Source: Hortaea werneckii (lineage: Eukaryota; Ascomycota; Dothideomycetes; Mycosphaerellales; Teratosphaeriaceae). From it: a stretch of 64,000 bases of DNA. The stretch spans positions 186,001-250,000 of the forward strand of contig JBAOKB010000156.1 of assembly GCA_037044905.1 (NCBI GenBank), read 5' to 3'. Every line of letters starts with the position of its first letter. The stretch's first letter is position 1. Shown here one piece after another: positions 1 to 11,428 of this stretch. A program made the translations under genes and the position numbers. The notes beneath the pieces are model-generated. The model searched no databases. It was not told the origin of the DNA and saw only the letters and a program-made list of their open reading frames with translations.

Positions 1-60
1 GGAGGACTGGACACGCTTGCGCTTCTTCTGCGAAGCGGGCAGTGTAAAGAAAGAAGACAT
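1..60 (-). CDS. N-terminus of a nuclear basic protein, possibly pre-rRNA processing Rrp9 (partial)
   Basis: Only the first 20 codons lie in the window; the gene runs off the left edge. The start ATG is at 58-60 on the minus strand and the peptide reads MSSFFTLPASQKKRKR followed by VQSS. The Lys/Arg run looks like a nuclear localisation signal. From memory, fungal U3 snoRNP WD40 proteins of the Rrp9 type begin with a very similar Met-Ser-Ser-Phe-Phe-Thr, then basic-rich, segment. With 20 residues this stays tentative. The gene is divergent from the MFS transporter on the right. Confidence 0.4.
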   Translation of the reverse strand, partial: MSSFFTLPASQKKRKRVQSS

Positions 61-716
61 GGTGTGGTGTGTGGGTGCAATGCGGGCTAATTTTCCCCGG
101 CAGCTGTTTTTTCCCATCAAGAAATTCGGAGGATGGAAGTTTGCGCGCTGCACGCGCCACGAGCAGCTGTGGACGGGGAGATCCGCGGGAGATAAGATGC
201 AGTGGCACCCCCGGCGGCGGAGGACTTTCCTACCACGCCAGTGTATGGAGAAATGAATATTGGGTTACAATGTCGGCATTTTTATTTTGTTCGCCAGAGC
301 CTCTGCTGCATTTTTAGAAGCGTCGATTAATTGCTGCCAAAACGAGCCTTCGCTGTCTCTTTGATTAAATTGAAGCATTTAACACAAGATGATGGCAACA
401 TTTAAAGTCTTCTCGTGGGCAGGCCTACTAAAGGACATGCCTTGCCGCAAACGAGTCAACGTATACATAGCGATGCCAGTCGCCTGAGCATAGCGTTTTG
501 TAGATGTAATTCTGCCCTCCTTCTCGAACAGGCCCTCGTACATTCACGTAATGATGATAGACCCCGCATTCATCGGGCCGCATTTCCGACGTCCCTACCA
601 CAGCGAAGGTATATACGCCATTTCTCCAGGAGAACAACGATATTCTCTTCTATCGAACTACAAAAGCTATCTCAGCTAGCCGCCCCCGCGACACTCGCTA
701 CATCGAATGCGTCGAC
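61..716. other. Intergenic, divergent promoter region
   Basis: About 650 bases between two divergently transcribed genes. Short open frames occur on both strands but none resembles a protein. I see no repeat, RNA gene or clear TATA box. Confidence 0.5.
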
Positions 717-2320
717 ATGGAGCTCGAGGCGGTAGAACGCAACAATCAACATCACGAAGCCGGCAATGACAGACCGCCTGTCCCAGCGGCTGCAACTGCA
801 ACATCACTACCACAAGCCGAACTAACACGAGCTCGCATCTTCAAGCTCTCCAGCGCTGCTTTCTGCTTCTTCAACGCTGGGTGTCAACGATGGCGCGCTT
901 GGGGCCCTGATCCCTTACATCCTCGATGAGTACCTCATCAGCACCGCATGGATGGCCATTCCATACGGCGTCGGGTTCGTAGGCTGGCTCGCCATTGCGG
1001 TCTTCGGAGGCTATATCCGCATGAAGACTGGGACGGGAGGTGTGCTTCTCATCGGGGCTTTCTTGCAATTCGCGTGAGTCTTAACCCTTCTTTCCCGCCT
1101 CCGACCATGTGTTGGAAAGGAAGGAACGACTTCCTAGAAAATTCAACGTCAGTTCTGACAGTGAGCCCATTCCTCAGTGCGCAACTCCTACGATTCTGGG
1201 TTCCGCCTTTCGGCCTCTTCTCCGTGACCTTCTTCCTCGTGGCGCTAGGCCAAGCACTGCAAGATTCGCAGGCCAACACGTTCGTGGCCGGGTTGAAGAA
1301 TGCCCATCGCTATCTAGGCCTGATCCACGGCTGCTACGCGATAGGAGGGTTAGTCGGACCCCTGATGGCCGCGGCCATCGCAAGTAACTTGGATGGCCAG
1401 TGGGCGGCGTTCTACTTCGTCCCCCTCGGGATCGGAGCCGTGAATTTGGCGCTGTGTTTGTATGCGTTTCGAGACGAGGTCAGGATGCCTTCGCGGTTTG
1501 CCGCTGGCTCTGAGGGTCAGCAGGCGGGTGATCAGCGCCACTCGACTACTGCGCTTGTGGAGCTGAGAGCTACGTTGAAGCTTCGCCCGGTATGGCTTCT
1601 TTCCGTCTTCTTCTTCCTTTACCTAGGAGCTGCTATCACAATTGGTGGCTGGGTCGTGGAATTCCTAGTCGAGGTCCGCGATGGCAATCTTTCCAACATC
1701 GCCTACATCGCAAGTGCCTTTATGGCGGTCTGGCGGCAGGGCGTTTCCTGTTGGCCGAGCCTACCTTCAGACTGGGCGAATGGCGGACTTTCCTAGCGTA
1801 TGTCGTCGTGGCTCTAGCATTGGAAGTCGTCTTCTGGCAAGTAGCCAACGTAGCAGTCGATGCGGTCATGGTGAGCTTTATTGGATTCTTGTAAGTGTCT
1901 TACAGGCTTTACCCACGGGTGACATAGTCTAACGATTTTGCTAATTTGATCTAGGCTGGGTCCAGCTTTTGCCACCGGAGTCTCCGTGGGCTCTCAACTG
2001 ATTCCCAGCGAGCTACAAGCCAGCGGGTTGGCCATGATCTTCGTTGTGGCTCAAGCAGGCGGTCAGGATACAGTCCAGAACTCTTCCATTTGAGACTCCA
2101 CACTGACACTCAAGATCAGGGGCCATATTTCCAGCCATCACAGGAGTCATTGCAAGTAGAGCCGGTGTCGGTACATTACAACCAATCGTCGTTGGTCTGT
2201 ACGTCAAGCTGCCGTATCCAATCTTCACCATAGGGAGGGAGCTAATAGCACTTTCGCAGACTGGCCGCTACCCTCATAAGCTGGGCACTTGTGCCGAATC
2301 CTCGCCGGAAGATTGCTTGA
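717..2320 (+). CDS. MFS transporter, BSC6-like, two compensating frameshifts
   Basis: A major facilitator superfamily membrane transporter; the fungal relatives I recognise are of the Bsc6 type and the substrate is unknown. Four introns restore the frame: 1074-1177, 1891-1954, 2062-2119 and 2199-2259, three of them with clear branch points. Predicted length is 438 aa, a normal MFS size. It has a hydrophilic N-terminus of about 45 residues, then repeated hydrophobic helices, including segments around residues 50-90 and the stretch LGLIHGCYAIGGLVGP. Two indels break it: an extra G in the run at 879-881, which splits FFNAG from NDGALGALIP, and a missing T near 1719-1721, before GGLAAGRFLL. The two shifts cancel, which supports sequencing error over decay. 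If both are real, the gene is a pseudogene. The C-terminus ends NPRRKIA. Confidence 0.75.
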
Positions 2321-3008
2321 ACCTGTGCATGCAACCATTTCCTACCACTAAAGGCTCTTAGGCAAATTCCCAGCATTCAAAAGCGGCCCGTAACCCCGCG
2401 AGCCAATACATAAAAAGTTGAACCGTTCCTTGAAGAACAGGGTCGGTGTCACATCCCAATCTGCAAACCCTTGCCCATACTCCTGCATTGCGTCCTGCAC
2501 TAAGAACGAGGTGGTTGTGGAGAGAAGTCGCAGCCGACGACTGATCCCTCCGCATTCCATCAATTCCTGTGGGGTTGTCCCTGTGGGGGAGGGGCAGCAA
2601 CGTCTCGGCCCTTTGACCTTCTATCGCCGTCCAATCCCAATCTCCCCCTCCACATCGGGCTTTGAAAAATATACCCTCCAAAGTGTGTGGTGTTTGGTGC
2701 TCCTCGTGACTATACGCTTTTAATCAATTTGCTTTTAACCTAGTGGTTGCACCACCGCACACGAGTGGTGAACTACCCCTGGTCTGGTATATATGGGTAA
2801 AGTGGATATGGAGTGTTTCAGGAAGTCTCTAGGGTAAATCCTTTTTTCACGTTTAGGTACCGGTGAGCGTCGTTCTCTTCGCTAGGATGAATAGGCTTTT
2901 GGTCTAGGTGGATCGTCAGAATATAAAAGGACAAGTTTCGTTGTGGCATTGGGTCATTGTTCTTTCGTCTTCACTATCAAGAATCCTTTTGTGTTGTCAT
3001 TCTTCAAG
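2321..3008. other. Intergenic; GH5 promoter region
   Basis: About 690 bases upstream of the endoglucanase. It holds a TATA box at 2922-2929 and a GTGGGG motif at 2583-2588 that fits the CreA carbon-repressor consensus SYGGRG, though such a short match can be chance. Minus-strand open frames near 2350-2680 look random. Confidence 0.4.
2922..2929 (+). promoter_or_regulatory. TATA box of the GH5 endoglucanase
   Basis: The sequence TATAAAAG lies 80 bases upstream of the ATG at 3009, a normal spacing for a strongly transcribed secreted-enzyme gene. Confidence 0.5.
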
Positions 3009-4244
3009 ATGGGTCTCCGTTCTGTCCTCGTTGCAACACTCGCTGCTCAGGCCAGCGCGGTATGGCTGGCCGGCGTGAACATCGCAGGGTGTGATATAGG
3101 GTGAGGACTCTCCGTCTTTCCTGCTCATAGGTCAAAATGTCGCTGAATGCTATTGTAGAATGGACACCTCTGGCAACTACCAGCCACAGGACGCCTTCAA
3201 TGGCCAATACGGGTGTCCGACCAACGTCGGACCATCACAGATGCAGCACTTTGCCAGCAAGGACAAATTCAATGTTTTCCGCCTACCGGTTGCGTGGCAA
3301 AGCCTGGTCAACAACGACCTGGTGACCAACAAGCTCGACTCTTCATTCATGGCCAAGTACGATGGGCTTATCCAGTCGTGCCTTAACACCGGGGCTTACT
3401 GCATGTATGATGCTCAAAGACCTATGTAATAGCTTTATGGAATGACCCAAGAAGCTAATCACTCACAGCATCGACATCCACAACTACGCTCGATGGTGGG
3501 GTCAGATCGTCGACCAAGGAGGCCCGCAAGGCTCCAAGCTGGCGGAGACCTGGGCCCAGCTCGCAGCGAAATACAAAGGACGAGACCACGTCATTTTCGG
3601 CATCATGAATGAGCCCCGTAAGTTGCACTTTCGACAAGTCCCTCCTTCCGAAGACCCCGGTAAGGAACCAAGAGTCCCTCTGCTGACAACTCCTCCCCCC
3701 TTTCCCACCATCAACAGACGACCTCGACAACTCCATCTGGGCCTCAACCCTCCAAAAAGTCGTCTACGCCATCCGCGACGCGGGCGCCACGAGCCAAATG
3801 ATCTTCCTCAGCGCGACGAACTGGGCCAACGCCGTGTCCTTCCCCAACGACGCGCAACCCTTACTCGGCATCAAGAACCGGGACGGCACGACCAAGAACT
3901 TGATCTTCGAGCTGCACCAGTACTTCGACTCCCAGGGAGGGAAGAACACGTACTGCAACGACCGGCTGGCGAGCAAATTCCAGGATACCGCGAACTATCT
4001 CAAGTCTGTCGGTCGCCAGGCGTTTATTGGTGAGATGGGCAGCGGGAATGGGCAGGATTGTGTGGATATTGTTTGTCCGGTTCTGGATGTGTTGAATAAG
4101 AATGCGGATGTTTATCTGGGGTGGACGAGCTGGGCGGCGGGCAATTGGTGGCCGAGTTATGAGTTGAGTGAGGTTCCGAATGGTGGGAATGATGTCGGGA
4201 TTGTGGCTAAGTGCTTTGCGCCTAAGTTTGCTGCTTCGAAGTGA
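3009..4244 (+). CDS. Secreted endo-beta-1,4-glucanase, GH5 (subfamily 5 type)
   Basis: A cellulase that cleaves internal beta-1,4-glucan bonds outside the cell. Introns are 3101-3158, 3405-3468 and 3618-3717; the spliced frame is intact and gives 337 aa. An N-terminal signal peptide (MGLRSVLVATLAAQASA) leads straight into the family opening WLAGVNIAGCDIG. The acid/base glutamate is in GIMNEPHD, interrupted by intron 3, and the nucleophile is the Glu of FIGEMGSGNG. Other GH5 landmarks are NVFRLPVAWQ, IDIHNYARW and NLIFELHQYFD. There is no CBM1 cellulose-binding module or Ser/Thr linker; the protein is the bare catalytic domain. Likely carbon-regulated, given the TATA box and a possible CreA site upstream. 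Identification is firm; substrate preference is inferred. Confidence 0.93.
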
Positions 4245-4976
4245 GCGGGGGAGAGGTTTTGAGGGGATGGTTGGCTGATGTTGCTGTGAGTGAGCTCGTT
4301 AGTAGGAGTGTGAGATTGTGTAGCGCTCAACATGTCGGTCGTTCCAGTCTGACTCCTCTCAGACATTTTGACCACCGTACCAAGTCTACGCTTAGAAGAA
4401 CGTCTGCCTAGTACTGCTGCTTGCAGAGCAGAGATGTAAGCAGGTTTCTGCTCCGCATTTGACCATCCGCAAGGTTTCTGACTTCTCGTAAGCCTACGAT
4501 GGCCCTTAAAGTCCTGCTGATAGTGAAGCGAGGCTCCTGAAAGAGCACTACTGCCCTTCCTCTGCAGGGAGGTTCACTCAGTCCTCTGTCGCCAACAACT
4601 AGAGATGAGTTCCACAGGCTTCAGTTGTATTGCGTCGTATCATCACCCAGGCGCTTTGCTTGCCCAGCAACCCATCAAGCAACGCCATGTAATCGTATAC
4701 TGCGTATATCTCAGACACTATCGTAGAGCGGATGATCTGGTGATTCTGGCAGTCAGTGGGTTCTTTGTCTTGAGCAGGTTTCAAACACGATTCCGATCAA
4801 ATCGTAAGGTTACCATCACGACTAGCAAATGTTTCCTCAACAATCCTCTTCCTTGGGATTCTCTCAGAGACAATTCCTTCAGACGAACATCGCAGGCCGC
4901 ACATCTGTTCAAGTCCAAGACACAGTCCACGCGTACCACGACCCTTTTTAATCGCAGAGCGAAACGAAGATAAAAA
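4245..4976. other. Intergenic
   Basis: About 730 bases between two plus-strand genes. One plus-strand open frame (4605-4973) has no protein-like features. I see no repeat or RNA gene. Confidence 0.5.
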
Positions 4977-6173
4977 ATGGGTCAGGTTCTAGCACCCCTC
5001 GCGCTCATCGCAGCCCCTATCTGGACGGCGACGGTAGCCATCCTCACCGCGACGGCGCAACTTGTCGAATACGTCTTCTTCTTCCTGATCATCATCCCCA
5101 TCTCGATGGGCGGGCTTGTGAGAAGAGATGGAGACACCCTCCCAGCCACCAACGTCTTCGTGCCTGCCATCGTAGTCAAATGTCCCGCCGACCGGAAGAA
5201 ATACGCAGCGCAGCTTAAGGATCAGGAGATTGAGATTGAGTGGTGGAATCGCACGAGTGGTGAGGCGCGTGTGTGCTGGAAGGATTTCCCGCAGCGCTGT
5301 GGGGAGATGAAGGGGTTTCTCCTCTTTTGCTGGGATTGGTCCGAAAGCGGCGTCCCGGATGATGTTCCTAAACGTGGTTGGGAGGGGTTGGAGGCGTATA
5401 CGCCTAATGGGACGATTAGGATGGTGATGCCGGATGGAGGTGGGCCTGTAGAGATGTAAGTTCTTTCCTCCTTTTCGGGTAGTTCGGTGTGGAAGTGCAA
5501 ATGCTGACCGCAGCGTAGGACGTGGGCGGCTCCGATTGCAGGCGAGTGCAAGTATTGGGATCGAGACTGGAAGTTCAAAAAGGAAACCTGGCAGCACACA
5601 GATACGGAATACCTTACCAAAACGTTCAAGGAGGAGCAGTGGATGCCGCCAAAGAAGAAGATACCGAATCTCGGTCCTTTGCCACCTCGCGAGGAGGAGA
5701 AAAAGCATACTGCAAAGCGTTCGATTGCCGAGCACTTCTCACGACTGCCACGCAGAAACGTCGAGATCGAGCTTAACGAGTTCGCTTCTCACGGCGCTTC
5801 CCTCATCCAGAGCAGGATTGAGCGACGTTCTGGTGAACCTGAGAGTGGTACCCATACTGCGCTCCAAGAAGCCTTTGGCGTCCTTTTGGAAACCCACTCA
5901 GAGGCTTATCGAGGACTATGGAAACGTGTCACAGCTCCTAAGCCAGTGCCAGCGGCGAAGCTCATCAGAAGGATGTCCCGCGCCCTGATGGAGAACGTAC
6001 ATGGCGAGGACAAGGACAAGCTGGGGGCGTTCGTGGTAGGGGCGGTGGTGCAGGTCATCACGGATCGTGCAAAGACAGGCCGAGCCGGCTCTGCGGAATT
6101 CCTCACAATGGATTACGTGTTTGAGCAGATCTTTGGGAATGGTAATGAGACTGCGATAGGTCAGGAGGGGTAG
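4977..6173 (+). CDS. Hypothetical membrane-anchored protein, two N-terminal TM segments
   Basis: Family not recognised. One intron (5456-5518) joins two long frames into an intact 377 aa protein. Residues 1-45 form two hydrophobic segments (LAPLALIAAPIWTATVAIL and a second around EYVFFFLIIIPISM). A soluble part follows with Trp/Cys-rich stretches (EIEWWNRTSGEARVCW, FLLFCWDWSESG). The C-terminal half after residue 180 is charged and probably helical, starting with a basic Pro-rich patch (MPPKKKIPNLGPLPPREEEKK). The start fits: ATG at 4977 directly precedes the first hydrophobic helix. The splice and the clean frame make a real gene likely; function is unknown. Confidence 0.7.
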
Positions 6174-6961
6174 CGCTGCGGTCATTCTGTTGGATTATGC
6201 GCTCGGCCTGGGATTGCGGGTGCGCTGTCATGTAGTCTATGCATGCTAAGTATATAGCTTGTCCATCCACACCAAGACCATGCAGTTCGAGCGCAAATGG
6301 TTGCGTGATAGACATGACAAACTGTTACATGACGGATGTTTCCCTTTCGGAGTGTCTAACATGATTCGAGTTGGGCTCATACCCAGGCATGTTGGTACGG
6401 GTGGTACATTGGGCAAGAAGAGCAAGGACCAGTCAGGTTCCGAGATACCGTCACATGCCACCAACGTTCTCCGGCATATCGCGCATGGCTCGCATAGTGA
6501 ACCCGCTGCTGTGCCTCTGCCGCTGGGCACGGCGTCATCATGCTTGGTCGCCAGCCCGGCATTGGCTGTTCGCCACCAATCATCGCGCCCCAGATTGACC
6601 GTCCCACATGCAAATCGGGCTCGGGCTTGCACGGGCGAGACGGGCTCGACCCGAACTCCACCATCTTTCTCACAGTGAACCTCTCCCACCAGCCCACTTT
6701 AGCCGATCGTTTCGTTCTTTCTATCCTTCTAGAAGCGTTTCACTCACATTCACCATACTTGCTTCGAGTTGACTGCATGCCTTTCCTTTCACACGTTAAG
6801 CGAGTACAGTAGATACGCAACACCACTTCCCGGCGAAAGTGAGCTAGACTGGCCGAGGAGCAATTTCCGAGCAACTACCATTCGTGAGATATTGATCATT
6901 TACCGACTGTCTTCCAAATAATATCCGTCTTGTAAACGAGAGAGAGCGAGCGTGTGTGGCC
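6174..6961. other. Intergenic; IZH3 promoter and leader
   Basis: About 790 bases. Overlapping open frames on both strands between 6246 and 6812 have unstructured, Pro/Arg/Ser-rich translations and look random. No repeat is apparent. Confidence 0.45.
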
Positions 6962-8488
6962 ATGTCGGCATACTCGACTATGGGCGGCTTCTCCACCTGC
7001 ACCACCACCACCACCACCATCTCTCAGTCCCACGAAGAACCCACCCTCGGAGCCACATCCTCGGCCGAATTCGACATTGACGCCGACCGAGCCCGCAAGA
7101 GGCGACGACATTCCTCCTACCAACCCCGATCATGGAGCATCGAACGGGAAAACATTCAAGAATCCGTGGATCGCTTCCTCGCCGATCTCGGCCGCCGGTT
7201 GGAGATGGTAGAGGACTACGGGCACTTGAAGATCGATTCCGGGATGAAGTTCGCACATGATACTTTACATGACGTTCACTCGAGTTGCATGCAGGTGGGA
7301 GGGGATATTATGGATGCGGGGCGGAGAAGGGCAAAGGTGCTGGTGGATACGTTAGAGTCCCATTACAAGGGCGCCTTGACCCGGAAAGAGTCAATGGATC
7401 AGAAGGTGCAAGAGGGTGTCAAGATGTGCGATGGGCTGCTGGCGGACTTCGAGAAGCGGGCGTACCATCTGCGGCAGGCTGGTCTCGCAGCTACTGCCCA
7501 TGATATGTTTGATTCCGGGATCGCATACGCAGATCAGGCCGCCTCGAAAGCGGCCGAGTTCGCGCACGAAGGCGCGGATGCTGCACGCCGGGCCAAGGAG
7601 CGATTAAAACACAAGGTCGAGTTTGCCGTCGTCCAAGCCAAGAAGCATGGCCTCATCACCTACGAGCACCTCCCCGAGCCATGGCGAGTAAACCCGCACA
7701 TCACACGCGGCTATCGCTTCTCCGAGACCAAGCTCGACTGCATCAAATCCTGCTTCTGGATCTCGAACGAGTTCGTGAACATCTGGTCGCACGCCATCGG
7801 GCTCATCATCGTCCTCGCCCTCGCCTTCTACTTCTACCCGAGCACGCCGGCCTTCAGCGCCGCCACCAACCTCGACATCTTCATCGCCGGCTGCTTCTTC
7901 TTCGCCGCCTGCAAGTGCCTCGTCTGCAGCACCCTCTGGCACGCCATGTCCAGCATCTCGAACCAGACGCTGATGGAGCGCTTCGCCTGCGTCGACTACA
8001 CCGGCATCTCGCTCCTCGTCGCCGCCAGCATCATGACGACCGAGTACACGGCCTTCTACTGCGAGCCCTGGAGCCGCTACACCTACCTCAGCACCACCTT
8101 CGTGCTCGGCGCCCTCGGCACCGTGCTCCCCTGGCACCCCACCTTCAACCGCGCCGACATGAACTGGGCCCGCGTCGGCTTCTACGTCTCGCTCGCCGCC
8201 ACGGGCTTCTTCCCCGTACTGCAGCTGACGCTCGAGCGCGGCTGGGCCGAGACGGCGTACTTCTACGCCCCCATCACCAAGTCCATCCTCGTCTACCTCG
8301 GCGGCGCCCTGCTCTACGCGGGCAAGATCCCCGAGCGCTGGTGTCCCGGCTGGTTCGACTATGTCGGTGGGAGCCATAATATTTGGCATTTGGCCGTGCT
8401 AGGCGGGATCCTGTTCCATTATACTGCGATGCAGCGGTTCTTTGGCGAGGCGTTTCGACGCGCTGAGACGGAGTGCTCGGTCTATTGA
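6962..8488 (+). CDS. PAQR family membrane protein, Izh3-like, with long N-terminal extension
   Basis: Hemolysin III/adiponectin-receptor (PAQR) family; yeast Izh proteins affect zinc and sterol homeostasis. Single exon, 508 aa, intact. I take the ATG at 6962, since the codon two triplets upstream is GTG. Residues 1-250 are cytosolic: a Thr repeat, a basic patch (RKRRRHSS), then helical segments rich in Ala and charged residues (for example KAAEFAHEGADAARRAKERL). Residues 250-508 hold seven hydrophobic segments with the family metal-site residues: His in LWHAMSS, Asp in CVDYTGIS, and two His in GGSHNIWHLAV. The long N-terminus is what points to the Izh3 branch. A 20-T run follows the stop. Confidence 0.87.
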   Translation: MSAYSTMGGFSTCTTTTTTISQSHEEPTLGATSSAEFDIDADRARKRRRHSSYQPRSWSIERENIQESVDRFLADLGRRLEMVEDYGHLKIDSGMKFAHDTLHDVHSSCMQVGGDIMDAGRRRAKVLVDTLESHYKGALTRKESMDQKVQEGVKMCDGLLADFEKRAYHLRQAGLAATAHDMFDSGIAYADQAASKAAEFAHEGADAARRAKERLKHKVEFAVVQAKKHGLITYEHLPEPWRVNPHITRGYRFSETKLDCIKSCFWISNEFVNIWSHAIGLIIVLALAFYFYPSTPAFSAATNLDIFIAGCFFFAACKCLVCSTLWHAMSSISNQTLMERFACVDYTGISLLVAASIMTTEYTAFYCEPWSRYTYLSTTFVLGALGTVLPWHPTFNRADMNWARVGFYVSLAATGFFPVLQLTLERGWAETAYFYAPITKSILVYLGGALLYAGKIPERWCPGWFDYVGGSHNIWHLAVLGGILFHYTAMQRFFGEAFRRAETECSVY

Positions 8489-8508
8489 TTTTTTTTTTTT
8501 TTTTTTTT
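8489..8508. repeat. Poly-T tract (20 T)
   Basis: An uninterrupted run of 20 T starts immediately after the stop codon of the PAQR gene. Its exact length is uncertain, given the homopolymer errors seen elsewhere in this window. Confidence 0.8.
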
Positions 8509-9729
8509 GCTCTCTCATTCGTCTAGGTGCAACTTCGTTACGCACTTGGGGTGGGGTTTTTATTTGGGTCTTTAGCAGCGAGCTTGCGAAAGTTTCGGAT
8601 TCTTGCATATATATTCTTTCAACAACTTGATGTCAAGCGTTCAAGCTAGGATACAAAGGCTACGCGCAACATCATTTATTCTTTCATGCCCTTAAGCTCA
8701 ACTGTCCGCCTTCCTTAGCCTCAAAGTTCCGAATTTGGCGACCCTGACGGCCTCGCTGTTACCTGTTCACAAACTTTCACTGTCCTTGCGTACCCTCTCG
8801 CTCAACTGCCCTGTTATGATCTCCAAGAGTGACGTTGTGCTCGTGTTTCTTACAAGATGATTTGGAAGTTTCTTCTTTTTGTTGAAGGCTTGGGATTCTT
8901 TCGTGAATATGAGGTTGGACAAGAGGGAGAAGACTGCCGTTGAAAGGTTGATCTCTAGGAGGGACGATGTCTGCAGTTTTATTGGCTTCTATGGGTTGCT
9001 TAGGCACCCGCGAAGACTGTTTCAGTGAATGGTCTGTCGAGACAAGTAAGGAAAGGAAGGAAGCGGATTTGGAATCATGTATGGATAGGATGGGAATCTT
9101 GGCCGCCTGAAGAGAGTGAAACGGGCGGACTGGCCTCCTGTAGAGTCGCGTGGCAAAGAAGCAAATACTGGATAGCTTGCTGAACTTTGAGTCGCCAATG
9201 ACCCTTCGGCTCACAGTGCGGCATATGTCTCGAAAACTCTTTGTCTTGTCAGTTTTAAATCCCAAGCTTAGTCCGTCTTGGAGCACTTCAGCAATAAAAA
9301 GCAGTGACTGCATGTCTTTCATAGATCTAAAGAAATTGAGGGCATCTTGACTTTAAATGCAGATGTTAGAGCTCGACGCAAGTCATCTTGGTTGTCCAAG
9401 ATTCACATTGTCAATTGTCGCGGGGATGCCGAGTAGAACAAATGTCTTCCATCGCCCGTAATCGATTACAAGACGGCAGGCCGTGGGCCACTGTAGTACA
9501 AAACCTCTGATATTCGATGCCCTAAGTAATGGACGAAGAAAGACCTTGAAGTGTTATTGACTTGATGAACAAGCGGCCGAACATGTGGGGCTTCGCATGG
9601 CCTATCGTAACCTTATGCATCTATTACATTCTTCCGCTGAGTCACGGAGTCTCTGAGCACACTTCACTCTAAAGTGCATCAATTCCTTTCAAATAACCAG
9701 AGTATTGAGAAGGCTCAACACGACTGGAG
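8509..9729. other. Intergenic, possible small minus-strand gene
   Basis: About 1.2 kb with no recognisable gene. A minus-strand open frame at 8777-9322 (181 codons, rich in Ser, Lys and Pro) could be a lineage-specific protein, but it has no domain, signal or conserved motif that I can name. The rest shows no repeat or RNA gene. Confidence 0.35.
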
Positions 9730-11283
9730 ATGGCTTTCCTAGAGATTCTCAATCTCATAGGCAGGCAAATGCCTTGTGGAATCCTAGGACCTTCTTGATA
9801 GGGACCCTGACTTCGCTGATCCTCTTCACCATCCACCGCGCCTTTTCAGGACCACTACGAAAAATCCCCGGCCCATTACAATGCCGGTTATCGTCCTTGT
9901 GGACGCTGTACCATTCCTACATTGGGGATGAATGCACCCGTATCACTGAACTGCACAACCGCTACGGACCCGTAGTCGTTATTGGCCCGAACGAAGTGAG
10001 CATTTCCGATGGAGCCGCCTTAGCCCCAGTATACTCTGAGAAAGGCGGTTTTCTGAAAGATCCTTGCTATTCGAACTTCGACATCGAAGGCCATTCGACG
10101 ATCTTCTCGGCCCTGGACCCTGCCCACCGCGCTGTGAGGAGTAAGGCTGTCGTGCCTATGTTTAGTATGGGGAATGTTCGGGCGGGGAGTGAAAAGATCG
10201 AAGCATGTATTACCAAGATGCTGCGTCGATTTAAGGATGAGATCAACGAGAGTAGGAAAGCGCGGGAAGATGGTGGAGCTGCGAAACCCGTGAACGTGCT
10301 CAACCTTGGACGCTCACTTGCCCTGGATGCTGTCAGCTCTTACTTGTTCGGCAAGACATTTGGTGGCGTCGATGAACAGGAGCTATCAGCTTCCGTGTAC
10401 GTCGATGCTCTGGTCGCTGTTGGCCGGCTGTTCTTCCTCCCCAATTGGATCTTTCTGGCCATTGAGACAACACGCATGAAGTACTTCCCGTTTGAAGGTG
10501 AAGTCCAAAGTGCGGAGAAGATCAATTCTTTTGTAGACCCGATGGTGCGAGACTCGTCCAAAGACGACTCAACATACCAAGGGCGACTGCTTAAAGCCGG
10601 AGTTTCGCCCCACGAGGTCGAAGTCCAATGCAAAGACCTTATGTTTGCCGGCACGGATAGCACGGGCAACAACATCAGCACGCTATGCTGGCACTTGGCA
10701 AAGCAACCAGCCGTGTAAGTGACCCACATAGATTCCGCCCTCTTGATACGCACTATCTGACAGCCCATCTAGTTATCAAAAACTCCGCCAGGAAATCCAA
10801 GAAGCCGACGCCAAAACCCAACCTACAACCCCCAAACCCTCCCCTACCTCGACGCCGTAGTCCGCGAAGGCCTGCGGATCTCCATGGCCAACCCCACCAG
10901 ACTCCCTCGCATCGTCCCTCCCCAGGGATTCACCTTCCTCGCATCCAACGGGGAACCTACTTCCTGCCCCCGGGGACACAAGTCGGCATCCAAATCTACA
11001 CCTTACACTTCAACGCGCAAGTCTTCCCGGATCCGTATGCCTTCAAGCCGGAACGGTGGCTGGATGCGACGCCGGAGATGCAGCGGGACTGGATCCGTTC
11101 GGCCTCGGCCAGCGGCAATGCATCGCGCGGAACCTGGCGACGATGGAGCTCTTCCTCGCCATGAGGGCGTTTGCCCGCGAAGATATCCTCGCAGGGGCGC
11201 AACCTGTGGGTGACTCGATCGAGTTGAAGCAGTGGTTCAATAGTAAAGTGGTAGGCGAGAAGATTGAGCTGGTGTGGCAATGA
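9730..11283 (+). CDS. Cytochrome P450 monooxygenase, four frameshifts
   Basis: Heme-thiolate monooxygenase anchored in the ER membrane; substrate unknown. One intron (10715-10772). All core P450 motifs are present: N-terminal hydrophobic anchor (TFLIGTLTSLILF), Pro-rich hinge (LRKIPGP), I-helix AGTDSTGN, ExxR in VREGLRIS, the FKPERW motif and the heme loop FGLGQRQCIARN with the ligand Cys. They lie in different frames because one C is missing from four CC runs, near 9783, 10822, 10956 and 11095. Adding those bases gives about 499 aa, a full-length P450. The ATG at 9730 is chosen because the frame carrying the anchor has no upstream ATG. It is convergent with the channel gene 145 bases away. 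No biosynthetic partners adjoin it. Confidence 0.82.
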
Positions 11284-11428
11284 GCCAGTCAAATGTTGCC
11301 GAAAAGTGTTAATCAAGGGGCAGAAAAGAATCTCTCGAATTATTAGGCTACTATTAAAATTATACATGATCGCAGGCTATGCAATTTTTCAGCGGTTAGG
11401 GGGTATCATGGAAAACATGTGTCGAAAA

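Noticed and set aside
4989..5735. 248-codon minus-strand frame opposite the two-TM protein
   Set aside because: The plus-strand frame splices cleanly into a second long frame; the antisense one is Arg/Leu/Pro-rich with no support.
7604..8389. 261-codon minus-strand frame opposite the PAQR gene
   Set aside because: Shadow of the GC-rich sense frame; only Gly/Glu/Val/Ala-rich sequence with no motif.
717..11283. Secondary-metabolite cluster (MFS transporter, P450, nearby regulators)
   Set aside because: No polyketide synthase, NRPS, terpene or other backbone enzyme is present, and housekeeping genes lie between the candidates.
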